A stretch of 56,636 nucleotides of DNA from MGIIb-O2 sp964003245. GTDB lineage: Archaea > Thermoplasmatota > Poseidoniia > Poseidoniales > Thalassarchaeaceae. The first letter of the stretch is position 1. Every line of letters starts with the position of its first letter. The notes below the pieces were generated by a model. It made no database searches. It was not told where the DNA came from and saw nothing but the letters and a program-made list of their open reading frames with translations. A program made the position numbers and the translations under genes. This document shows, one piece after another, positions 34,927 to 46,500 of the stretch. The stretch lies in NCBI GenBank assembly GCA_964003245.1, contig CAXFIU010000003.1, positions 1 to 56,636 on the forward strand. The letters are read 5' to 3'.

Positions 34927-37900
34927 TTAATAATTAGGATCTTCTACCCATTCATTAGATTCTTCATCCCAAATCCACCCCTCGGTAGACTCTTCATCAG
35001 CAGTAGAATCTGACTCTGAATCTTCTTCATCAGTCGAAGAATCTTCTTCTATCTCAACAAAGAAATATACAAAAGCACCACCTAATAGAGACAATATTAC
35101 TATCGAGATGAGTGCAATCATTAACGTTGACATACCTTCATCAGGCACTCCTACGGAAATCTCGACACCACTAGAATAATCAGAACCAACATACCTGAAA
35201 TCAGGAGTGACTGGCCGATCATCAAATCGAGATGAGGGGATATCGAGAGACCAAGTCGAATCACTATTGACAATTGTACTGTTAGCAGGAACCTTATCAA
35301 TTAATGCAGTAACAGTCTTACCCGGAAGACCTATTCCTGAAAATGTAACACTCTCTCCATCTTTAACAACAGTGATATCTGGAACATTAATTTCAAAATT
35401 TATCCCAATTACGGTAAAAGTTACTGGCGACGATATTTCTTTAGAACCAAATGGGTCAGTGGCAACAAAGATTACATTTTCTAATGTCCATGAACTCATA
35501 TCAGAGTCATAGAAAAACATTGAAATTGGATCATATGTAGCAATTCCATCCTGGCCCACATTAATTACTAATGCGAAATTGTCATCTAAAGTTGCATCAG
35601 GACTAGAGTCTTCAAAGACAGATAATATTAGCTCTTGACCATTATCTATTTCCGTAAAGAATTGCCCCAAATCTATTTCTGCCTTAGTACATCTATCCTG
35701 TGATTGTGACTCTTTCTCACAATAAAGAGTGATTTCTTGTACCCAGCCATCAGAATTGAAAACAGGTTGATTGTTACCAGCATCAGAAGGGTTATCTGCA
35801 ATTATTGTAATTGTAGTCATATCGCTGTAATCATATCCATCGTATGATAAAACATCAATCTCATATTCAAAATCGTGTTGAAGTATTGTAGGATCCCAAG
35901 TAGTAGACCAAGCACCATTAGGTTCGAAATCAGAAACTGATTGCTGATGTACTATAATATCGCCATTGTAAATGTCCCTTACGGTGATATCTACTCTAGA
36001 AACTGAACCATCATTATCTCTTGCTACGCCCTCAATTGTATTATCAGAGACTGAAAGTCGCTCTCCATCCTGAGGAGAAAGTAGACTTACAAAAGGTGCT
36101 GAATTAGAGTTGTCAATAGTCAATGTCATAGTTACAGGTTGACATTCATCAATTACACTCAAACAAAAGTCAGAATCAGAAGCCCAGATAGTGAATGTAT
36201 AGTCAGATATAACTCTTGGTTGACCACTGAAATCCCATGTCCATGACCAATCAGCACCTCCAGAAGTAGGAGTAGTCCCTTCGAAATTAGGGCCACTAAT
36301 ATAGAAATAAATTTCTCCAACGTCTTGGCTACAAGCAATAGGGCAACCATATTGATCATATGCAGTGCCCTCGAATGTTACAGTTCCATCGGACCAAGTT
36401 GATCCGTCACTAGGTGAATTTACACTAATTACTGGTGGTGCTGCATTCAACTTAATTGTCCTTGTAATAATTGGACTGTAATCAATTCCATCAAACGACC
36501 TGAACTCGAATGTATAATCAGTTTCTTGATATCCTGACATATCGAATGAGTAATACCAAGAATTGAATGGATGATTGAAGCGAGTAACAGTGCCAGGTTC
36601 GGCTCCGCTATCGTCAACTGCCTGCCCAGCAGAAGCCCATTCGCTGGTGAAAGGGTCTCTAACTTCAATAGAATGAATATATCCTTTCTGATCCCACTGT
36701 GCTAATTCGTCTGTAGCATAGAATCCAGCCAACTGGCCATCATGCGCTGAACCAGTAAAGTTGACTATCTTTCTGAATGAGTGACCTGTTTCTTGAGTTA
36801 CAGAAATAGATGGCCCTGTATTTACTAAATTAATCACATCTTGGTATGTTGTATCTTGAATGACAAAGTCATCCCTATCATAACCAAAACCAAATTTGTA
36901 TGCAGTATAGTAATAACGAGAAAGTTCACGAGTTCCCGCACTATAGTCGCAATCATCATCATTATTATCAATAGTTAAATCGCCATCATTATCTATTCCA
37001 TCGGAGCATGAATCTTCATATTCATCATCTGCAAAACCATCAGGATTATCCCCTCCAGCAAGTCCTCGGAAATCAAGATGTGAATCTGAAGCCAAGGCAA
37101 ACCAGGGAGTATATCCATCATCATCTGTATATAATGAATATAGGTCATTACCTAGAGCATCTTCAATTAACACATTGGCATTTTCTACTTTCATGCCATC
37201 GACTAACGTTTGAAATCTAACCATTTCTGCTCTTCTCACTTGGACGGCATATTGAGTGGGTTGAGATTTAATAAATATCTTTGATGTATCGACATTTGAT
37301 AGATTGGCAAATGTAAAAACTGTAGAATTATTATCCATATTTACTGCAAGTGGGAAATTTCTAGGAGTTAAATTATCACAACTAGCACATTCAGAAATTG
37401 GAGTAGGGATAATTGCACCTTGGAATCCATTGGCAGGCCAAGCTTCTTGATCAGGCCAGTCCAATATCACTGGATATTCACCAGGAGGTGAACTAGGTAT
37501 GAACTCTGATTGAACAGTTACAGAAGATTTAGTAATATTGTAAGCTGTTTCAATACCATTCCAAGTATTTAATGAAAAGAAACCCAGTGAACCGTATTGT
37601 TGTGTATTTGCAAAACCACTATCATAATTTCTAATCACAGCGCCCGTTCCAGGAGTATTGAATAGATTTCTTTGAACATCCATCAGTCCACCGATTGCTC
37701 TGATTCCATCAGCATCTCCACCTAAACTAAATTCATTGTCATAAAGCGTTACTCCTGAACGGAATACACTGACTGCAGGACAGGTGTATTCACCTCCCCA
37801 ATACTTGAAACTAGAACAAGTACCCGGAGTATTTACACTGACTGTGTTATTTGTAAAATGAAGTCTAGATGCTGAAGGAGCAGGTCCAGATGATGATAAT

Positions 37901-39147
37901 TCCCCAACTTGAATAGGAGTTTTGGCGGTATCAATAATTGTATTATATTCAGCAATGACATCGAATGAACCAGTTAGCCAGAGTCCATTCCAACCACCGA
38001 TTGGCCCGATATCATTATTGTGAATGTAGGCCTTACTAGATTGCACAGTAATACCTGAACGATCTGCTACACCTGAAATCTCATTGTTATGTAATTCCGC
38101 ATCTCCTCCATCATAAACTGTAATTCCTGATCCTTCATCAGTATTGATCTCATTATATCCTACCTCAAACGTATATGCAACTCCCTGTATCGCTTTGACT
38201 CCATTGATATCAACGCCATTACAATTTACATTTATATCGGAATTAGTTAGTAAACCTGATGAGCTAACAAATGCAAAACCATAATCACCAGTATTCACCG
38301 TTGCATCATTAATCTCAATGAATGTTTCTTGGGCCCATAATGTTGGACGGCCCCCGTCGTTGTTTCCACAACCATTATCCGTACCAATAAAGAACGGAGA
38401 ATTCATTACAAGAGGAGTGACCTGTGTCCCAGAACCATATATCTGGACCGCGGAACCACCTACTCCACTTTTCCCATCGTTACCAGCAACATAAGTCCCT
38501 CCCTCGAATATTGGTTGTGCGAGATTAGTAGTTAAGACACTGCTAGTATTAATATTTTCAAATCTCATTTGAGTCAAAGTAGGGGATGCTCCATCAATAA
38601 CCATGGCTCCATATCTCCATCGGTTAATTGAATCAATGTAGTATGGAATACCCCAAGCATCATCTATTGTAATGTGTCTGAAACCTGTTTCTGACAAATC
38701 AATAGAGCTGCGAATTAATATTCCTTCGAAGCATGAGGCGTCTTCAACCTGTATTTCTTGGGATCCTTGCGTCATTCCTTTACATTCTCCAATCTCACTA
38801 GAATTGGAAGGATCGGTCCAACGCAGAGTAATTTTATTCGCGAGACTTGCATCTCCTGAAGATCCGCAAGACATGTCTCCTGCACAAAGATTTCCTCTTA
38901 CGTCGAGATAAGTCCCGTTAGGGAAAATTACAGTGGTCCCCGGTTGAATAATCAGCTTGGCACCTGATGCGATAGTAACGTCTCCAGTTAACTGATGTGT
39001 CCCAGACCATGTCTCCGAGGTAGTAATGGTTCCTGAAGTAGTTTCATTATTTGCCATCACAGGACTTGCAGGCCCTACTAAAGCGATTAACACACTAGAT
39101 AACATCAGAAATACTAGGAAGGAACTTCTTGCTCGGCGCTTGGACAT
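34927..39147 (-). CDS. Membrane-anchored surface protein with beta-helix and Ig-like domains
   Basis: This 1406-residue protein starts with a signal peptide (SSFLVFLMLSSVLIALVG, ending SPVMA). Residues about 45-560 form a parallel beta-helix (NNEISGVADRSGITVQSSKAYIHN is the kind of rung seen), ending in a carbohydrate-active or adhesin-like fold. An Asp-rich loop near residue 720 (DNDGDLTIDNNDDDCD) should bind Ca. Two to three Ig-like/PKD-type domains follow (NSPSDGSTWSDGTVTFEG, SPQDGERLSVSDNT). A membrane helix lies at about 1344-1365 (MIALISIVILSLLGGAFVYFF). The cytoplasmic tail of 41 residues is very acidic and ends with two spaced Trp-containing units. It lies just downstream of the anchored subtilase and AglB. 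Substrate or partner is unknown. Confidence 0.85.
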   Translation of the reverse strand: MSKRRARSSFLVFLMLSSVLIALVGPASPVMANNETTSGTITTSETWSGTHQLTGDVTIASGAKLIIQPGTTVIFPNGTYLDVRGNLCAGDMSCGSSGDASLANKITLRWTDPSNSSEIGECKGMTQGSQEIQVEDASCFEGILIRSSIDLSETGFRHITIDDAWGIPYYIDSINRWRYGAMVIDGASPTLTQMRFENINTSSVLTTNLAQPIFEGGTYVAGNDGKSGVGGSAVQIYGSGTQVTPLVMNSPFFIGTDNGCGNNDGGRPTLWAQETFIEINDATVNTGDYGFAFVSSSGLLTNSDINVNCNGVDINGVKAIQGVAYTFEVGYNEINTDEGSGITVYDGGDAELHNNEISGVADRSGITVQSSKAYIHNNDIGPIGGWNGLWLTGSFDVIAEYNTIIDTAKTPIQVGELSSSGPAPSASRLHFTNNTVSVNTPGTCSSFKYWGGEYTCPAVSVFRSGVTLYDNEFSLGGDADGIRAIGGLMDVQRNLFNTPGTGAVIRNYDSGFANTQQYGSLGFFSLNTWNGIETAYNITKSSVTVQSEFIPSSPPGEYPVILDWPDQEAWPANGFQGAIIPTPISECASCDNLTPRNFPLAVNMDNNSTVFTFANLSNVDTSKIFIKSQPTQYAVQVRRAEMVRFQTLVDGMKVENANVLIEDALGNDLYSLYTDDDGYTPWFALASDSHLDFRGLAGGDNPDGFADDEYEDSCSDGIDNDGDLTIDNNDDDCDYSAGTRELSRYYYTAYKFGFGYDRDDFVIQDTTYQDVINLVNTGPSISVTQETGHSFRKIVNFTGSAHDGQLAGFYATDELAQWDQKGYIHSIEVRDPFTSEWASAGQAVDDSGAEPGTVTRFNHPFNSWYYSFDMSGYQETDYTFEFRSFDGIDYSPIITRTIKLNAAPPVISVNSPSDGSTWSDGTVTFEGTAYDQYGCPIACSQDVGEIYFYISGPNFEGTTPTSGGADWSWTWDFSGQPRVISDYTFTIWASDSDFCLSVIDECQPVTMTLTIDNSNSAPFVSLLSPQDGERLSVSDNTIEGVARDNDGSVSRVDITVRDIYNGDIIVHQQSVSDFEPNGAWSTTWDPTILQHDFEYEIDVLSYDGYDYSDMTTITIIADNPSDAGNNQPVFNSDGWVQEITLYCEKESQSQDRCTKAEIDLGQFFTEIDNGQELILSVFEDSSPDATLDDNFALVINVGQDGIATYDPISMFFYDSDMSSWTLENVIFVATDPFGSKEISSPVTFTVIGINFEINVPDITVVKDGESVTFSGIGLPGKTVTALIDKVPANSTIVNSDSTWSLDIPSSRFDDRPVTPDFRYVGSDYSSGVEISVGVPDEGMSTLMIALISIVILSLLGGAFVYFFVEIEEDSSTDEEDSESDSTADEESTEGWIWDEESNEWVEDPNY

Positions 39148-39176
39148 GTTTTACCGTGTTATGAATCATTTATGAA

Positions 39177-39186
39177 CGATATAGTT
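39177..39186 (-). promoter_or_regulatory. TATA-like box for the beta-helix protein
   Basis: AACTATATCG on the minus strand is about 27 nt before a predicted start near 39155, leaving only about 8 nt before the ATG. No ribosome site is visible, consistent with a nearly leaderless transcript. Confidence 0.4.
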
Positions 39187-39245
39187 ACAATGTGCGTTTA
39201 TGTATCAACAAAGCGAATTAGTATCACGTTTCAGGAAATTAAAAA

Positions 39246-40493
39246 TTATGCTACATTAAATAAAAAGGCAACTTCATTGGACCACTCTACTAAATCTAAA
39301 GAGCCATACCCAGAATGTGAATTATGAGTGTCGGATTCGAAGTTAGTTCTGTCAGAAGATGTTGCTAATGCCTGTTTAACAAGACTCATTTCATTCTCAT
39401 CTATGATTCCATCGGACCCTTCAATATCCTCTCCAAATTGTTGAATTATTAATGCTAAAGCACCTGATACGAAAACGGTAGAGTCGCTGGTTCCTGAAGA
39501 ATAAGCATATGGTGATGGCAATGCGCTTGATGCTGTTGAGAAAATATTAACACCCGGTGCTAAAACCTCCGGTTTCTGATTTGGAAAATCTCTTTCTTCT
39601 CCAGTTACTGGATCAATTGATGAACCAAAAGCACTGCTCCCCCATACATTTCCAGATTTGCTAATAGCTCCAACAGAAATTACCCCTGGTATACTAGAAG
39701 GTTGAGAAACATCATTTATTTCGAGATCAAGTCCCGTATTTCCTGCAGCAGCTACAACGAAAATACCGGCATCCAATGCTTCTTGAACAGCAGAGTTAGT
39801 TTGTGAACCAGCCCCCGAATTAAATTGAGAAGGCGAGCCTCCTAGACTCAATGAAATAATGTCAACTTTCTGAGTAATTCTACACCATCTAATAGCTTGT
39901 GCAACTCGATCTGTAGAACCTGAAGTGCCTTCTGAATCCAAAGCTAGAGCCACCGATAAGCCTACTTCTGGAGCAACTCCCTTAGAAGTACCATTAGATA
40001 TTAATATTCCAGTCATTAATGTCCCATGCGAACTTTCACCGACGTCTCTAACTGAATCATGATTGCCACTTACAAAATCTCTGAACCCTAACAGTTTTTG
40101 ATGAGAAAAATCAGGGTGTTCAATATCTACTCCTGTATCCACAATACATACATGTACTCCTTGACCAAAATATCCTTCTGATTGTAATTGCCTAATTCCA
40201 GAATCTTCGTAAGCCCATTCTGAATCTGGGAGTATTGGTATTAAGTATGAGTTAATCCAAGGCCAACCAGCGATTAAAAGGAGTGTGAATAACGAGAATA
40301 GAATTGCGCCATTAGGCCATAGATATTTTTTGATTGGCCCCATAGGCCAGCGCAACTGTTGTGCCTCTTCGTCACTTAGACCATAATCAGAACCTGGATA
40401 ACCAGGAGCTTTACTATCAATTGCAGTTAGAATACGGTGGTCATCTGGTTCTGGAAGCAAATCAAGATTCTCTAAAGACCTCAAAAGAATCAC
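39246..40493 (-). CDS. Membrane-anchored subtilisin-like protease (S8)
   Basis: This 415-residue protein has no cleavable signal peptide. About 55 cytoplasmic residues precede one membrane helix at about 60-86 (GAILFSLFTLLLIAGWPW), and the S8 domain follows outside. The triad is Asp119 (VCIVDTGVD), His156 (SSHGTLMTG) and Ser336 (SSGTSDSTVFVSG), with oxyanion Asn252 (AAAGNTG). The usual propeptide between signal and catalytic domain is absent: only about 20 residues separate helix and domain. It lies between AglB (69 bp upstream) and the beta-helix protein, so it may trim exported surface proteins. The start is a GTG; no alternative ATG precedes residue 51. Confidence 0.9.
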   Translation of the reverse strand: MILLRSLENLDLLPEPDDHRILTAIDSKAPGYPGSDYGLSDEEAQQLRWPMGPIKKYLWPNGAILFSLFTLLLIAGWPWINSYLIPILPDSEWAYEDSGIRQLQSEGYFGQGVHVCIVDTGVDIEHPDFSHQKLLGFRDFVSGNHDSVRDVGESSHGTLMTGILISNGTSKGVAPEVGLSVALALDSEGTSGSTDRVAQAIRWCRITQKVDIISLSLGGSPSQFNSGAGSQTNSAVQEALDAGIFVVAAAGNTGLDLEINDVSQPSSIPGVISVGAISKSGNVWGSSAFGSSIDPVTGEERDFPNQKPEVLAPGVNIFSTASSALPSPYAYSSGTSDSTVFVSGALALIIQQFGEDIEGSDGIIDENEMSLVKQALATSSDRTNFESDTHNSHSGYGSLDLVEWSNEVAFLFNVA

Positions 40494-40518
40494 TACCTAT
40501 ACATTAGGGAAAAGATTC

Positions 40519-40528
40519 AGTATAAGAA
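40519..40528 (-). promoter_or_regulatory. TATA-like box for the anchored subtilase
   Basis: TTCTTATACT on the minus strand lies about 30 nt before GTG 40493. It suggests a leaderless or nearly leaderless transcript separate from the AglB transcript. Motif and spacing only. Confidence 0.35.
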
Positions 40529-40562
40529 TCTCTGTTCCTAAAGTACGGTAATCATCTCTTTA

Positions 40563-43500
40563 TCAGAACGGAGCGCCAGGGCGACGGGAACGTCCCTTGG
40601 TTAGATATAGCCCAATTAACACCAATGCAATGACTAAGATATATGCAATAATATCTGTATTCTCATCATCAGTAACAGCAGGAGATCGAACATCCACATT
40701 CATTACTCCTTGCTCCACTCCATCGCTAATATGCCATGAGTCATCGTCTATATTTTCTTCATTAAATCCTGTTGAGTTTATATCAAGCATGATGAAATAA
40801 GGCCCCACATCAATATCTGACAAATCAAACAAGAAACTAAATTGAGTAGAAGTTTTTGCAGAAATATCCATTATTGTTGTCGCAGTTACAGATGTAGGAG
40901 AAGCGCAAAGCGCATCCGCACATAGAATAGAATTGAGTTCTACATTTTTCGCATCGACCAATCCATCATTAGATAATGTAGCAATATATGTGATTTGTCC
41001 GCCTGCTTCTGGTTCTCCACCTCCATAGGCTTGTAAACTCTCAATCTTCAATACTGGTTCAGAACTCTGAATATTTATTTCAATAACTTCGTATGAGTTG
41101 TTGACTTTATCGGTCACAGAAACATAAATTGAGAATTCTTCATTGGAGGTTGCATCACTTGGAGATACTACTGTTACACTGTGAGAAGTACTAACGAAAC
41201 TACCAAGTGTGTGCGAAGTCGGACCTGTTCTACTCCATCCATCAGGTAACTCTGAGTCGTCAAACTCAAAATCATATTTTTCATCGCCATTTCCAGAATT
41301 TGTAAAATCAATCGGAATAATAATTGATTCACCAGGAGATACTCCATATGAATCAGCCATAGGATTTGTTAGTTCGAAGCCATGTATTTGAGGGACTCGA
41401 ACAATCAAATCATGTGTTGCTAGATAACCATCTAAAGTTGAGATACTGATTGTAATCTTATGGCCATCCTCGAAAGAATGTGCTACAGATTGGTTAGGTG
41501 GAATCACACGAACATTCAAACTGTTGAAATCAAGACTATTATCTAGACCGACTTCGAACTGTGTTGAACTAGTCCAGTTTCCAGAACCATTATTGAATTC
41601 AACTGTCCAATCTGAACTATCTGTTCCCGAAACAATACCTCCGACTGTAAATACATCAAACGATTCATGCCCTAGATAATCTACGCCAAGAGTGAAATCG
41701 ACTGGGATGAAACCATTCGTTTCATTTAGAACTAGTGAAACATCACCTAATGAACCGATGTAACTTTCATGCCCTGAAGTCCCATTCAAGGTATTAATCT
41801 CTATTTCATGATTTGAAACTCTGTTGAATAACAGATTCATAATTGGAGACTCTTGGCCAGAATAAACGTCAACACCTCTTCCTGCCGTGAATTCCATAAT
41901 CAATCCTCTCTGTTCTATGTCGAAGTTTCCTGAGAATTGGACATTACCATTAGGTAGCAAGAGATCTAGACTTCCATTTTCATCAACATTTTCTAACCAT
42001 TTCATACCAAATCCAATATCTATCAATACATTAGCGTCCAAAATTTCTCCTAGATTACGTGAGTTTCCATCATAATCTAACCATTCTGTTTGTACTCCAA
42101 GAGTACCTCCTCTAGTTAATTCCATATCTAAATTGTTTGAACTACCAGTTACATCAACATCCATAAGACCCATAATTACTAGATCTTGACTTGGCACACT
42201 GGCACGGACAATCCATAATCCTGGTTCCAATTCAGAAGACCAACTACCAGACCAACCAGTATCTTCATCAGCTACTATTTCGATAGTAACGGTATCTCTA
42301 ACTAGGCCCTCAGTAGGGATTAACATCAATACTATATCTTCGACAGGGATACTAGAAATACCAAGATCATAAGTAATGTTTCCATAAACATCAACTAAAC
42401 CTGCAATTAATTCTAGATCAACATCATTTGGAGAATCTGAAACCGCCACGTTCTCATCAATATTTTCAAAGCCATCATAAATTGTTTGGATTTGCCAACT
42501 TGTATTGTAAGGTACAAATAATTCCCATTCACCGGCTTCATCGGTTGAAATTGAATGTTCAATTGTATCTGATGTTGCTGTGAAAGTCATCTGGACTTCG
42601 GAAATACCTTCGCCAACGTTTGATACATTATTATCATTAAGATCCCAGAATACAGTACCAGCCAAGGCAACATATAGATTAGCTTGTAAATCAACATGAT
42701 TTTCGCCCACAACAATTGTAATTGGATGACTTTCTACAACCCATCTCTTACCATCATCAGTATAATTAAGAGAAACTATCCAATCACCTTCTACTATGTC
42801 AATAGTTGTAATTCCACTACTATTTGTTGCTTCAATACTAAATGAACCTAGATTATTAGCAGATTCCATTAATAGGCTAACTCCTGATAGAGGAGAATTA
42901 GAGGAATCTACAGAAACATTAAACGAAATTTCTGCGAGTTGACTAGTTGATAGCGCCAAACTATCATCAGAAATATCAGAATTAACAGATAGGAGAGTTC
43001 TCAGTCCTTCCCTAACATCGTTGTTTAACACCTCAGTAGTGGCTATCCAATCGCCTTGAGGGAAGAAATCAATAATGCTTCCATTGGAGTCAGTAGTTCT
43101 AGATAATACCCAACCATTTTCAACATTGGTGAATCTTACTAATTGTTCTGACAACTCACCTCCACTTTCATTGGTGAATGACATTTCTACTTTCCATTCA
43201 GGATCAAATCCGATGCTTCTTGAAATGTTGGTCGAGTCAATACCTACTTGGACATCTACTTCGCCGCTCATTATTCTAGTTCCAAATAAATCTCCTGAAG
43301 ATGGGTCAGCAATATCTACAGATATCCTATAAATTCCTGGTTCCACAGATACCTGTGCAACACCATTATCAATCCAATTATTTGAAGAAGAATTAACATG
43401 GTAATCAATACCATTAATTAAGGATAGAAGACTGAAATCATAAGTTACTGGAGTACCATTAGATACATTATTATCATCAGAATTATCGAGGAAGAAATCT

Positions 43501-46500
43501 AAAGTTAATACAGAATCTTCAGGGTAAATAATGACTTCAACGGTATTATTGTTATTATCTACATTTGTAATATTAGTTCCTGAATTGAGCTCGTCGGATA
43601 AAACTGTGAATTCCCATGTACCCTTAGGTAGAACCATCTCAAAGAAACCACCATCATTAGTTTCTGAACGCCATGTAACATCATATTCTTCACTTTGTGC
43701 GACTACTGTGACTGGCTCCCAACCACCTATCTCTGTATTGAATAAGTTGTTTTCTCGATTGACGCTTACTGCACCATCGATTGCTTGACCCGGCCGAGCA
43801 ACCATAGTAATCTTATCCATATTTTCATCGACTGTGAACTTTGTTCCATTTACTAGTTTCAGATCAACTCCTAATTGTGCAATTGCATCAACGTCAGAAC
43901 CTACTGGTAAAACAATACTGAATGTCCCATCAAATGAGGTTTCAACGGTCGTACTAAAATCATCCCAATAGAAAACGATAGGTACGAATTCCAGTATCTT
44001 ACTTGTATCTATGGTGTCTGATTCAATATTTTCATCATAATATAAAGTACCATTCACAGTCTGACTTGTATAGAAATTATATGTATCTGTAAAGTCGGAA
44101 TTGGCAAATACTTCAATTTCTTCCCATAATTGTTCGGTCTCGGATAAGGTATAATTTAAAATCCATGTACCAGGAGTTAATTCGACGTAATAATTGTTTG
44201 AAGAGTTATCATATAATGAATCCACTGGAGAACCTGAACCATTCTTCTGATTAAAGGTCAAATCAAGCCCCTCTACAGCTATATCAACACCATCTTCCAC
44301 TTTAATCAGTTGGAAAGTTAAATCTGTGGTTTGAGGTATTGGAGAAGGTAGAACAAATGATGATTCTTCGTTAGAGTCGACAGTGAACTCCAATATAGAT
44401 TCTGAGAAATTATCTGAATCTGTATCGATAGTTGCGATGTATGAACCTGGCATAATTGGGCCAAACTCAATCTTAGAACCTACTAATATGTCATTTTCAT
44501 AAGTTAACTGAGGGAAAATATGGCATGGCGCATATTTTACAACTTCACAGTCACCAATTTCCTCAACATTTGAAGAAGAATCTACTGATTCAAGAAGAAC
44601 ATGTGAATCGAGATAATTTCCTGAAACATCGATTAGTGTACCTGTTATCAAACCACCATTGATATCTATCTCCGTCGGAAGTACTGAAACCGCTTGAGTA
44701 ATTGTAAAACCATCATTAATTTCTATACGTGTATCGTCACTAAAAATAACTGCTACATCATAAGAACCAGGAATTGCATCAACCACATGGAACGTACCTG
44801 GTTGAACCATCACACCACTGAATATTCCCATTCCAGAGAATGTACCAGTTGCATTGATTGTACCATAATTTTCCAGACTACTATCTGATGTATCTGGAGA
44901 AAATACTCCTGAACCTATTAGAGTTGATTGAACTAGTTTCTGAGTAAATGATGCTACCCCATTAGCAGTGAAACGACCACTAGCATTAACAATTCCATCG
45001 AGAAGATAATTACCATCAGATTGTATGCATAAACTATTGTTCTCTGGCATTGTTTCATTTAATTCACAATTTACTATATCTGAGAGGTCATCATTGATCT
45101 CACCGTCAATAATTCCTTTACCTGCAAACTCTCCTTCACCAGTAACGCTATGATTATTGAATACAGTTTGAGTGTAGTTTCCAGTGAAATCAGATACTGT
45201 AGCTATAGATGATGTAATTACATTACCTTCTCCAGTAAAAGTAACTTCACCAGTCCCTTCAAATCTCAAATCATCGCCCATTATTGAACCATTTGATGTT
45301 GAAACCAAATATGGAGATGCTTCTATATTATCCCATGACGGAGAAAGTTCAATTGTAGCATCATCTAAAGAGTTACCAGAAAATATTTCTGAACCAGACC
45401 AAACTAGTCTTCCGATTGAAGATACGGGGCTAACTGAAATAGATACAGGAATTATTTCTTCTCCATTACTGTGACCATCTTCGCCTGAAATATTAACAGT
45501 GGTCTCTGAAAGCCAGGTTGAACCGGACACATTACCCAAAATACCTGTGATTGGATTCAGAGTACGGACTCCTGAAGTTTCACTCTCGAAAATATCTCCT
45601 AAAGTTTGGCCAACATTTGAAGTCATAATCTGAGTTCTAGCGGCTTCGAGATTCGATTCGCCATAGAATGCAGAAACACGAATTTTACCCGCAGGAGCTA
45701 AGAAACTGAAATCACCATTTGAATCTGCATCAGTAGTCCCTATTGGTATCCAATAAGTTCTTTGATCTCTATCTGTTACTTGACCATCAATTTCTACTTC
45801 ATCACCACTAAAAGCATCTCTTTCAATTAGAATTCTAGCATTAGGTACTGGACCTATTCCTTCTAATTCAACTGTACCTTCAATAGTAGCACCACTGTAG
45901 TATTTCATTACTTTAACTTGAGTATTAGCACTTCCAATACCCAAATTTTCACATTCAGGATCTAATTGATTACCATCTTCATCTGTCTCACAATCAGGAG
46001 CATACCAGTTCGAAAGAACAAGATGATTCATCATAGCACCAGGAAGAGGATAGGCGTTTTCCAAGTAAGAACCAGGCGCACCTGAGGTATAGAAGTGAGG
46101 AGCTGGTTGCTCTGCATCACCAGGTAGCCCTAAGGTAGAACTACCATATCCTACGTAAATTCTAGCAACCATTGTATCGAAGAATTCTGGTTGATGTTGA
46201 TAGTCAATATCAACCATTCTGATCATCTCATTAACATCTGTTAAGGCACCAGATTGTTGTCGAATTACATCGTTAAGATATTCATTTTCATATTCCTCAC
46301 CTGTTCGTGGAATAATTGGCCCATCTCCTCTTTGTGTCTGATAAACTGATGAAATATAGGTTTCAGTATCTAATCCAGATAACGAAGTAGGAGCATGGAA
46401 GATTCCTGTAGTTTGTCCTTGATGGTAACTATAATCCTCATAATACTGTCCTCCAAGAGGGTAAAGGCGATTATCTACAGCAAAATATCTAATCTCATTA

